A DNA stretch of 5,602 bases from Bacteroidales bacterium (GCA_016783865.1 JADHVS010000275.1:1-5602), one strand, 5' to 3'. Positions 1 to 5,602 are shown, numbered from the stretch's first letter. The notes: a model not told the origin generated them from the sequence alone. Translations and numbers: made by a program.

Positions 1-132
1 GTGTCTGCAAGAAAACTCTCGTTTTCTGAAAAGCCTCGTCATTCTGAATTTATTTCAGAATCTCATTTTCAGATGGTTATAGATTCCGAAATAAATTCGG
101 AATGACGTAATATCTAGTTTTCTTGCAGGCAC
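1..132. repeat. Large two-tier inverted repeat (REP/MITE-like palindromic element)
   Basis: The outer arms 1-17 and 116-132 are reverse complements with one mismatch in 17. The inner arms 37-63 and 81-107 are reverse complements over 27 bases with two mismatches, around a 17-base loop (64-80). Each inner arm is itself a perfect small hairpin: ATTCTGAA/TTCAGAAT with a 5-base loop at 41-61, and ATTCCGAA/TTCGGAAT with a 5-base loop at 82-102. The DNA or its transcript could therefore fold as one long hairpin or as two side-by-side hairpins. A further short hairpin (10-16 with 21-27) competes with the outer stem. No open reading frame lies inside. From memory, inner arms of this sequence type recur between genes in Bacteroidota, so a dispersed, non-autonomous repeat is the best reading. 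The element may extend beyond the left edge of the window, and I see no clear target-site duplication. Confidence 0.75.
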
Positions 133-136
133 TAAT

Positions 137-171
137 TAGAAGACAGAATTCAGAAAACAGAAGTCAGAAGG
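137..171. repeat. Heptamer array, consensus CAGAANN (5 units)
   Basis: Five units in strict 7-base register: TAGAAGA, CAGAATT, CAGAAAA, CAGAAGT, CAGAAGG. The CAGAA core is exact in the last four and has one change in the first. The array begins four bases after the palindrome and ends at the base before the stem of the terminator-like hairpin at 172. It is non-coding. Its function is unknown; it may be only a replication-slippage product, or a spacer or structural element. Confidence 0.65.
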
Positions 172-204
172 CCGCAGGAACCAAAAGTCTCTGCGGTTTT
201 TGTT
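172..204 (+). terminator. Candidate Rho-independent terminator of an off-window upstream gene
   Basis: CCGCAG (172-177) pairs perfectly with CTGCGG (191-196) across a 13-base loop, followed at once by TTTTTGTTT. The T-tract lies only on the + strand side, so the hairpin would end a transcript coming from the left of this window. The stem is only 6 bp and the loop is long, so it is a modest terminator at best. Confidence 0.45.
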
Positions 205-415
205 TGACTTTAAATCAGGTATTTCCGACCTTTATTTTCAACTAAATTACCACACTCATAACCCAAACCCACTCCCTCCGATCACTGATATGTTACATAT
301 GTGTTAAATAGGGTTACCTGAGTATTAGAGATCGGCTATGGTGAAGAGTTATCTTGCAGTTTAAAATAAACGGTAAATCAGCGGTTTATCAAACCCGTAC
401 CCACACTCACACCAC
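205..415. other. Gene-free leader region upstream of the receiver gene
   Basis: About 210 bases with no supported coding region. They include an 8-base palindrome ACATATGT (295-302), a tiny 8-codon open frame starting at 338 that I do not consider a gene, and a C/A-rich stretch (about 246-276 and 391-415). The promoter of the 454 gene should lie here, but I could not find a convincing Bacteroidota-type -33/-7 pair (TTTG with TAnnTTTG at the right spacing). Confidence 0.5.
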
Positions 416-450
416 CTCGTAACTCGTACCTCGTAACCAGTAACTTCTTA
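416..450. repeat. Heptamer array, CTCGTAA-type, abutting the start codon at 454
   Basis: In strict 7-base register: CTCGTAA, CTCGTAC, CTCGTAA, CCAGTAA, and a decayed CTTCTTA. The array ends three bases before ATG 454 and so occupies the place where a ribosome binding site would lie. There is no purine-rich Shine-Dalgarno sequence, which is usual for Bacteroidota. The units resemble those at 5231-5258 before the third gene (shared pattern C-Y-N-G-Y-A-A, same orientation relative to the gene). Confidence 0.7.
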
Positions 451-453
451 ACT

Positions 454-1527
454 ATGGACAAATTCAAGAACTTCGACGATCTGTTCGGAGACACACCTGC
501 ATCCGAAGATGAAAACAATCTCCTCTTTTCGGAATCTTCCGATACGGATGAGATTAAAAAACCGGTTGACGATACGAAAGAGAAATGGAAGATCCTTGTG
601 GTGGATGACGAGGAGGATATCCACAGCGTTACAAGGATCGCTTTAAAGGGCTTTACATTCCGCGGGAGAAGCATCGAATTCTACGATGCGTTCTCGGCCG
701 CTGAAGCTGAGGAGATCCTTAAAAAACACCCCGACATCGCCCTGATCCTCCTGGATGTGGTGATGGAAACCACCAATGCAGGTCTCGACCTGGTAAAAGT
801 GATCCGCGAAAAACTTGGTAATTTTTACACCCAGATCATTATCCGTACCGGCCAGCCGGGACAGGCTCCTGAACGGGAAGTGATCGTATCCTATGAGATC
901 AACGATTACAAGACCAAGACCGAAATGACCTCCATTAAACTATTTACTGTAGCCCTTGCCAGCTTAAGAACCTATGATTCCATCCGGAAAATCGATGAAT
1001 TAAATGAAGCATTCAGGCAGGAGATCGAAAAACGCATCAAAAAGGAAAAGGTCCTGGTACATGCCAGGCAAAAGGCCGAACAGTCGGACCGTATGAAAAC
1101 TGAATTCCTGCAGCAGATGTCGAAAGAGATCCAGGCTCCCCTGAACCTGATCATGGATTCTTCGGATATGATAAAGGAAGAAGTTAAAGATAAGGTCAAT
1201 GACAACATCAGGCAGATGTTTGCCAATATCATCGACAATGCATTCAAATATACAAGTCATGGCAGAATTGAGGTTTCTTTATCGGCTAATGGGAGAGGAG
1301 AGATCGAAGCCCGGATAAAAGATACCGGTGCCGGAATAGACGATGATTTCTTTCCTGATTTGTTCAAACCCTTTTCCAGAGAAAAGATAAAAGAAAACAA
1401 AGAATATGATGGACTTGGGCTGGGCCTGGCGTTAACAAAGAAATACTGTGATGTCAATAATCTCAAAATAGAAATTGAAAGTAATAAGGGACAAGGAACC
1501 ACTGTCTGTGTTAAAATACCCTCATAG
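454..1527 (+). CDS. Receiver-domain protein fused to a degenerate histidine-kinase-like module
   Basis: Cytoplasmic signalling protein of 357 residues with no signal peptide or membrane helix. Residues 1-44 are an acidic tail containing a LLFSE motif like the N-terminus of DUF3369 response regulators. Residues 46-175 are a receiver domain: acidic pair D51/D52, phospho-acceptor D101 in LLDVVME, T132 in the motif RTGQPGQAPE, and K155 in NDYKTKTE. These signatures match the receiver of the DUF3369 family, but the DUF3369 sensor and the usual HD-GYP output are not visible. Residues 178-215 are charged and probably coiled coil. A histidine-kinase H-box follows, but it reads MSKEIQAPL instead of MSHEIRTPL, so K224 replaces the phospho-accepting His. 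Only 38 residues separate K224 from N262 of the N-box (ANIIDNAFKYT), where about 105-120 is usual; the second dimerisation helix and the first part of the ATPase fold are missing. The ATP-site motifs remain: DTGAGI (290-295), LFKPF (303-307), GLGLGLAL (320-327). ATG 454 is the first start after the in-frame stop at 367. It probably receives phosphate and acts by protein contact; its true output is unknown. Confidence 0.93.
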   Translation: MDKFKNFDDLFGDTPASEDENNLLFSESSDTDEIKKPVDDTKEKWKILVVDDEEDIHSVTRIALKGFTFRGRSIEFYDAFSAAEAEEILKKHPDIALILLDVVMETTNAGLDLVKVIREKLGNFYTQIIIRTGQPGQAPEREVIVSYEINDYKTKTEMTSIKLFTVALASLRTYDSIRKIDELNEAFRQEIEKRIKKEKVLVHARQKAEQSDRMKTEFLQQMSKEIQAPLNLIMDSSDMIKEEVKDKVNDNIRQMFANIIDNAFKYTSHGRIEVSLSANGRGEIEARIKDTGAGIDDDFFPDLFKPFSREKIKENKEYDGLGLGLALTKKYCDVNNLKIEIESNKGQGTTVCVKIPS

Positions 1528-1742
1528 TGCAGAGGTCTCTCTGTGCCGATTCAATCTGAATGTACATTTATAGTTCAATGAATAACTAATGAAATTAATA
1601 ATACGATTGAACCAGATGGAGAAAAGATGGTTGGAATTACAATTTGTTTGTTAACTTGTAGTAAGCTAAGCACTATCAAATCTCCAGTGTGTATAAAATG
1701 AACAGATCATAAAACAAACACGACCATATTCAGAAACCAATA
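1528..1742. other. Spacer between receiver gene and sensor kinase
   Basis: A 215-base AT-rich spacer without a supported gene. Directly after the stop codon is a weak hairpin (CAGAG 1530-1534 with CTCTG 1539-1543, 4-base loop) that lacks a T-tract, so it is not a convincing terminator. A loose Bacteroidota-type promoter match exists (TTG 1631-1633, 18-base gap, TAACTTGT 1652-1659). Unlike the other spacers here, it has no period-7 array that I can see. The size leaves room for an independent promoter for the kinase gene. Confidence 0.5.
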
Positions 1743-4700
1743 ATGCTTAATTTCAGAAACACGCTGCTCTCTTTGCTTATCTCATTCCTGATGATCAACA
1801 TCGGATGGGCTCAGAAAAATCGCCATAATGATCTCAAATTCAACAAAATAACAATCGAAGACGGACTCTCTTTCCACATCATTTCATCCATCGTGCAGGA
1901 TCATAAGGGATTTCTCTGGATCGGTACAATTGACGGACTGAATAAATATGATGGCTATACGATAACCCGTTATTACCACCAACCCGACGATCCCCACAGC
2001 CTGTCCGGACATATTGTACAGCCCTCTGCCATGCTCGTCGACGGTTCCGGTAAGATCTGGATAGGAACCACCAGTGGATTGAATGTATTCGACCCGGCAA
2101 GTGAAAGGTTTAGCTCCTATGTCTATAATCCTGCTGATTCACTGAGTTTTCCAGGTACCACAATCACTGCTATCTATGAAGACGGTGGAGGAGATATCTG
2201 GTTTGGAACTGATTTCGGGGGACTAAACATGCTGGATCCCGAAACAGGAAGGTTCTATCATTACATGCACCAAACGGATGCAGACGGAAGTGTTTATGGA
2301 AATCTAGTCAATACCATTTTCGAAGATCATTCCGGTACTTTATGGATTGGAACCATACATGGATTGTACCGGTACAACCGTGAGGATGACAAATTTATGG
2401 CTTTTCGCCCTGATCCCACAAATCATGTAAACCTGTTCCATGAAGATATCAGCCAGATACATGTAGACCAGAATAACCAGCTCTGGGTCGGGACTTTAAA
2501 TGGATTGAACAGGTATGACCTGGAAACAGGTGCAAGTGCAGTTTACCGAAACGATCCCAATGATCCTGAAAGCCTTTCCAATAATTCAATCAGTGCAATC
2601 TATGAGGACAGTTCGGGTGACCTGTGGATAGGGACATATACAGGATTGAATAAATATGACAGGGCAACAAACAGTTTTATTGTATATAAACATGATCAAA
2701 AAGATCCTGCAGGTATTTCAGATAACTTTATTACTGCAATTTTTGAGGATAATGCAGGCATTTTATGGTTCGGAACCCGCAATGGACTGAATTTTCTTGA
2801 CTCCCGTAAAGATAAGTTTAAAAGAATAGTAGCCGATCCAAAAATACCCGGTAGTCTTTCCCTGGAACAGGTAATGGCAATTCATGAGGATCATGGCGGG
2901 ACAGTCTGGGTTGGGACCGAAAAGGGGAACCTGAACAGAATCGATCCCTTAACCGGAAGTATAGATGTCTTTGGAAATAATCCGGGTGATCCATCCAACT
3001 ATATTCAACCTTCAATTCGTATTATCCATTCTGATTTATCGGGAAGGATCTGGATCGGAACCCTGGGTAATGGAATGTTCCTGTTTGATCAGTACCGGGG
3101 AAGATTTATTCCATATCCAGCCAAATCAGAGAATAATGAAACCCTGTCAAATTTGATACTGACAGCGATGTGTGAGGGCAGATCTGGTTTATTCTGGATA
3201 GGAACATTTGCCAATGGCTTGATAAAATTAAATCCTGAAACAGGTGAATTCAAAAAATACAGGATCCATTCCAAAGACAACAAAAGTCTTTCAAATAACT
3301 GGATATTGTCCTTAATAGAAGATCAGACAGGAAAGATCTGGATTGGAACGCGGGGAGGAGGATTAAATGTATTTGATCCTGATACTGAAGAGTTGACAGA
3401 ATACAGGAACATCAAGAACGATCCCAGGAGTATTTCTCACGATGAAATAGTATCACTCCTTGAGGATAAGGCAGGCAACATCTGGATAGGGACCTGGGGG
3501 GGAGGTTTAAATAAATATGTCCGGGAGGACAGCCTGAGGTCAGAACGGTTTATCCACTATACCATAAAAGACGGTCTGCCTAATAATTCTATTGTGGGTA
3601 TGCTTGAGGATGACCACGGTTATATCTGGATAAGTACAAACAAGGGATTATCAAGGTTCGACCCGGAGAACATAGTGTTTATGAACTACTCCGTCGAGGA
3701 TGGATTGCAGGATTATGCCTTTAGTCCGGGTGCATGTTTCAAGGGGATGTCCGGCAAGCTGTATTTTGGAGGCAGTCTGGGATTCAATTTCTTTTATCCC
3801 GACAGTATACAGGATAACCCGGTTATCCCACCGGTTGTGATTACCTCTTTTAAGTTGTTTAATAAGACAGTGATCCCGGGAAAGAACGCTCCACTAACAA
3901 AGTCAATTACCCAGACAGAAAATATTGATCTTTCTTACAGGGAAAATTTCCTGTCGTTTGAATTTGCAGCGCTCAACTTTACTAATCCCGATAAAAATCA
4001 ATACAAATACCAGATGATTGGTCTGGATCCTGAAGTAGTATATGCAGGCAACAAGCGTTTTGCGGAATATACGGATGTAAAGCCGGGTAAATATACTTTC
4101 TGGGTGACAGGATCGAACAACGATGGTATCTGGAATACGGAAGGGACATCTGTTAACATTCACATTCATCCGCCCTGGTACAGGACAATCCTGGCATATA
4201 TACTCTATGTGCTGTTGGCGTTTTTAATTGTTTATGGCTATATCCACTGGCGGACGGTCAGGCTGAAAAGGGAAAAAGAGGAGCTGGAGAAACAGGTTAA
4301 AGAGCGGACATCCACTATTGAGGAGCAGAAGCAGGAGATCATGGATGCTAATACCGAACTGGAAAGACAAAAGGATGAACTGATGCGCCAGAAAGATGAG
4401 CTGAAAGTAACACTGTTCCAGTTAAAGCAGACACAGACCCAGTTGATCGAATCAGAGAAGATGGCGGCACTGGGAGGATTGGTGGCGGGGATTGCACATG
4501 AGATCAATACGCCTGTGGGGATAAGTTTAACTGCATCATCAAGCCTGATTGAGGAGACGGAGAAGATGGCGGAAGAGTTTAAGGAGGATAAGATCAGCCG
4601 GGCAGAGTTCAAGGAATACCTTAATACGGCTAATCAGTCGGCCAGGCTGGTGCTTTCGAATATGCAGCGAACGGCAGCCATGGTACAGAGCTTCAAGCAG

Positions 4701-5177
4701 CTTTCCACCGACCAGTCGACAGAGCGGACCAGGCATTTTAAATTAAAGGAATATACCGAAGATATAATACGGAGCCTTTATCCCAAATTGCGCAACCGGC
4801 AGGTCAGGATTGATATTGACATGGATGAAAGGCTAGAACTCGACAGTTATCCCGGCGCCTACTCCCAGATCCTGACCAACCTGATCCTTAACAGCCTGGA
4901 ACATGCTTATGATGAGGGAGATAAGGGGAGAATGGTGATCCGGGCAGAGAAGTCCGGTAAGCAATTGTTGCTGGAGTATGCTGATGACGGGAAAGGGATG
5001 CCTGAAGAGGTGTTACATAAGATTTACGAGCCGTTTTTTACGACAAACAAAAAACTCGGAACCGGACTTGGAATGCACATTGTGTACAATTTGGTTACCC
5101 AAAAGCTTGGTGGCAAAATTGAATGTACAAGTGAGGTGGGCGTTGGTACCAGGTTTAAAATTGAGATTCCTGTGTAA
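1743..5177 (+). CDS. Reg_prop/Y_Y_Y periplasmic sensor histidine kinase without receiver or HTH domain
   Basis: Inner-membrane sensor kinase of 1144 residues. Residues 1-23 are a signal peptide (hydrophobic core LLSLLISFLM, likely cleavage at WA|Q). Residues about 31-690 carry 14 propeller blades marked by W-I-G-T...GLN motifs, with Trp at 59, 106, 153, 201, 248, 295, 342, 389, 437, 485, 533, 581 and 629 and Tyr674 in the last blade. This count fits two seven-bladed propellers, as in Bacteroides hybrid two-component sensors. Residues about 692-810 form a Y_Y_Y domain, followed by one membrane helix (about 815-836) and a coiled coil (about 838-905, with a RQKDELM/RQKDELK heptad repeat). The kinase follows: H-box GIAHEINTPVG with H919; second helix with SFKQLSTDQS (983-992); N-box TNLILNSLEHA with N1046 and N1050; G1 DDGKGM (1081-1086); F-box EPFFTT; G2 GTGLGMHI (1106-1113). 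All catalytic motifs look intact. It ends after the ATPase domain, so it lacks the receiver and AraC-type HTH of the classical hybrid sensors and must phosphorylate a partner. The ligand is unknown; polysaccharide fragments are typical for the family. ATG 1743 is chosen because it gives the signal peptide; the in-frame ATG at 1698 hits a stop at 1710. Confidence 0.96.
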   Translation: MLNFRNTLLSLLISFLMINIGWAQKNRHNDLKFNKITIEDGLSFHIISSIVQDHKGFLWIGTIDGLNKYDGYTITRYYHQPDDPHSLSGHIVQPSAMLVDGSGKIWIGTTSGLNVFDPASERFSSYVYNPADSLSFPGTTITAIYEDGGGDIWFGTDFGGLNMLDPETGRFYHYMHQTDADGSVYGNLVNTIFEDHSGTLWIGTIHGLYRYNREDDKFMAFRPDPTNHVNLFHEDISQIHVDQNNQLWVGTLNGLNRYDLETGASAVYRNDPNDPESLSNNSISAIYEDSSGDLWIGTYTGLNKYDRATNSFIVYKHDQKDPAGISDNFITAIFEDNAGILWFGTRNGLNFLDSRKDKFKRIVADPKIPGSLSLEQVMAIHEDHGGTVWVGTEKGNLNRIDPLTGSIDVFGNNPGDPSNYIQPSIRIIHSDLSGRIWIGTLGNGMFLFDQYRGRFIPYPAKSENNETLSNLILTAMCEGRSGLFWIGTFANGLIKLNPETGEFKKYRIHSKDNKSLSNNWILSLIEDQTGKIWIGTRGGGLNVFDPDTEELTEYRNIKNDPRSISHDEIVSLLEDKAGNIWIGTWGGGLNKYVREDSLRSERFIHYTIKDGLPNNSIVGMLEDDHGYIWISTNKGLSRFDPENIVFMNYSVEDGLQDYAFSPGACFKGMSGKLYFGGSLGFNFFYPDSIQDNPVIPPVVITSFKLFNKTVIPGKNAPLTKSITQTENIDLSYRENFLSFEFAALNFTNPDKNQYKYQMIGLDPEVVYAGNKRFAEYTDVKPGKYTFWVTGSNNDGIWNTEGTSVNIHIHPPWYRTILAYILYVLLAFLIVYGYIHWRTVRLKREKEELEKQVKERTSTIEEQKQEIMDANTELERQKDELMRQKDELKVTLFQLKQTQTQLIESEKMAALGGLVAGIAHEINTPVGISLTASSSLIEETEKMAEEFKEDKISRAEFKEYLNTANQSARLVLSNMQRTAAMVQSFKQLSTDQSTERTRHFKLKEYTEDIIRSLYPKLRNRQVRIDIDMDERLELDSYPGAYSQILTNLILNSLEHAYDEGDKGRMVIRAEKSGKQLLLEYADDGKGMPEEVLHKIYEPFFTTNKKLGTGLGMHIVYNLVTQKLGGKIECTSEVGVGTRFKIEIPV
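1833..3812 (+). repeat. 14 propeller-blade repeats inside the sensor gene (period 47-48 codons)
   Basis: A tandem protein-level repeat with roughly 141-144 bases per unit. Each blade follows the pattern DPxSLSxNxIxxIxED, then G-x-[LI]-W-[IVF]-G-T, then GLNxxD. Spacings between successive blade aromatic positions are 47, 47, 48, 47, 47, 47, 47, 48, 48, 48, 48, 48 and 45 residues. Blades 3 and 8-12 carry one extra residue between the WxGT motif and the GLN-like strand (for example TRGGGLN versus TIDGLN). At the base level the units have diverged, so the duplications are old. Confidence 0.9.
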
Positions 5178-5182
5178 CCGAA

Positions 5183-5224
5183 TTGATTTAAGAATATCGA
5201 TTAACGATTTTTGATTTATGATGT
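5183..5224. repeat. Diverged heptamer array, NNGATTT-type
   Basis: Read in 7-base register: TTGATTT, AAGAATA, TCGATTA, ACGATTT, TTGATTT, ATGATGT. The GATTT core is clear in three units and decayed in the others. It starts five bases after the stop codon of the sensor kinase. A very weak hairpin (ATCG 5196-5199 with CGAT 5205-5208, followed by TTTTG) overlaps it, so a minor terminator role cannot be excluded. Confidence 0.45.
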
Positions 5225-5230
5225 AAAGAA

Positions 5231-5258
5231 CTTGCAACCTGTAACCTGTAACTTGCAA
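5231..5258. repeat. Heptamer array CTTGCAA/CCTGTAA (4 units) before the third gene
   Basis: Four units in perfect 7-base register: CTTGCAA, CCTGTAA, CCTGTAA, CTTGCAA. It ends 15 bases before ATG 5274. The outer and inner pairs are identical to each other, so the order is symmetric (A-B-B-A). It shares the pattern C-Y-N-G-Y-A-A with the array at 416-450 and has the same orientation to its downstream gene. Confidence 0.75.
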
Positions 5259-5273
5259 CAATATCAAAGAACC

Positions 5274-5602
5274 ATGAATACCAAAATTATCCTACAAGTT
5301 TTCATCGCAGCCCTGCTGCTGCTCCCAATCTCAGTTTCTTCCCAAAAAATCCTCGAGCCAATTGTTAATCCGCCCCAATTCAAGATCCACCATGTTGGGT
5401 ATGAAGACGGCTTGTCATCTGCTTTTCTGGTTTCAGCCTACCAGGATCGATTTGGATTTGTCTGGATAGGCGGACAGTATGGACTGGATGTTTATGATGG
5501 ATATTCAATTAGAAATATCCGGATTCAGAAGCAGGATGGTACGTCATCTCCCATTGAGTATGTTTTTTCAATTATTGAAGATAACCAGGGTGATTTATGG
5601 TT
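5274..5602 (+). CDS. Second Reg_prop two-component sensor, N-terminal part only (runs off the window)
   Basis: The open frame starts at ATG 5274 and continues through the right edge; 109 full codons are visible. Residues 1-24 are a signal peptide (basic NTK, hydrophobic core VFIAALLLLPI, end VSSQ), so the product is exported or membrane-anchored with a periplasmic sensor. Residues about 36-85 hold the first propeller blade: YEDGLSS, then GFVWIGGQYGLDVYDGYSI with Trp64. A second blade begins with SIIEDNQGDLW, where Trp109 is the last complete residue. The 45-residue spacing between the two Trp fits the Reg_prop repeat. The layout matches the start of the 1743 gene (EDGLS...GFLWIGTIDGLNKYDGY) but is clearly diverged, so it is a paralogue or family relative, not a recent copy. 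Its C-terminus, and hence whether it is a kinase, a hybrid with receiver and HTH, or another output type, cannot be seen. The 96-base gap to the upstream gene, without a strong terminator, permits co-transcription. No Shine-Dalgarno sequence is present. Confidence 0.9.
   Translation, partial: MNTKIILQVFIAALLLLPISVSSQKILEPIVNPPQFKIHHVGYEDGLSSAFLVSAYQDRFGFVWIGGQYGLDVYDGYSIRNIRIQKQDGTSSPIEYVFSIIEDNQGDLW

Noticed and set aside
1..132. CRISPR array or phage attachment site
   Set aside because: The repeats are inverted, not direct with regular spacers, and there is no integrase or tRNA in the window.
250..409. Nine-base direct repeat CCACACTCA at 250-258 and 401-409
   Set aside because: Short, low-complexity C/A sequence with no other shared flank; likely chance.
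378..674. 98-residue reverse-strand open frame across the start of the receiver gene
   Set aside because: Serine/phenylalanine-rich translation without domain features, overlapping the heptamer array and an unmistakable receiver-domain gene on the + strand.
454..1527. Frameshifted pseudogene of a normal hybrid kinase
   Set aside because: The frame is open throughout, receiver and ATP-site motifs are intact and in order, and the shortening keeps the frame; decay remains possible but is not shown.
1528..1545. Terminator hairpin right after the receiver gene
   Set aside because: The stem is only 5 bp plus wobble pairs and is not followed by a T-tract.
1631..1659. Bacteroidota-like promoter (TTG, 18-base gap, TAACTTGT)
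   Set aside because: Only a partial match to TTTG and TAnnTTTG in AT-rich DNA; such matches are expected by chance, so it is not listed as a promoter.
4238..4612. 124-residue reverse-strand open frame opposite the kinase coiled coil
   Set aside because: Very serine-rich product typical of the complement of a Glu/Lys-rich coiled-coil region; no start context and fully inside the sensor kinase.

Overview
The window looks like chromosomal DNA of a Bacteroidota species, probably an environmental Bacteroidales/Marinilabiliales-type organism. The reasons are: two giant periplasmic Reg_prop (two-component regulator propeller) sensors, a protein class strongly enriched in this phylum; signal peptides ending in A-Q or S-S-Q; start codons with no Shine-Dalgarno sequence in A-rich leaders; and a dispersed-type palindrome of a sort I remember from Bacteroidota intergenic regions. 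The organism assignment is inference.

Layout, all on the + strand. Positions 1-453 contain no gene. They hold a 132-nt two-tier inverted repeat (1-132), a period-7 array of CAGAANN units (137-171), a terminator-like hairpin (172-204), about 210 nt in which I see nothing clear, and a second period-7 array (416-450) that ends three bases before a start codon. Positions 454-1527 encode a 357-residue protein: an acidic N-terminus, an intact receiver domain of the type found in DUF3369 response regulators, a coiled-coil linker, and a histidine-kinase-like C-terminus. In that C-terminus the phospho-accepting His is replaced by Lys and about 70 residues of the usual kinase core are missing, while the ATP-site motifs remain. 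After a 215-nt spacer, 1743-5177 encodes a 1144-residue membrane sensor kinase: signal peptide, 14 propeller blades, Y_Y_Y domain, one transmembrane helix, coiled coil, and a complete-looking histidine kinase. It has no receiver and no DNA-binding domain. A 96-nt spacer made largely of two further heptamer arrays leads to a third gene from 5274. This is the start of a second Reg_prop sensor, cut by the window edge.

How they may work together (inference): the 1144-residue protein senses a periplasmic ligand and autophosphorylates on His919. Because it has no receiver of its own, it must pass phosphate to a separate protein. The neighbouring receiver protein has an intact Asp101 and a kinase-like part that cannot autophosphorylate in the normal way, so it is a reasonable but unproven partner. 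The most unusual points are the His-to-Lys, internally shortened kinase module and the recurrent 7-bp arrays in the non-coding DNA before the first and third genes. Nothing here proves a new system.
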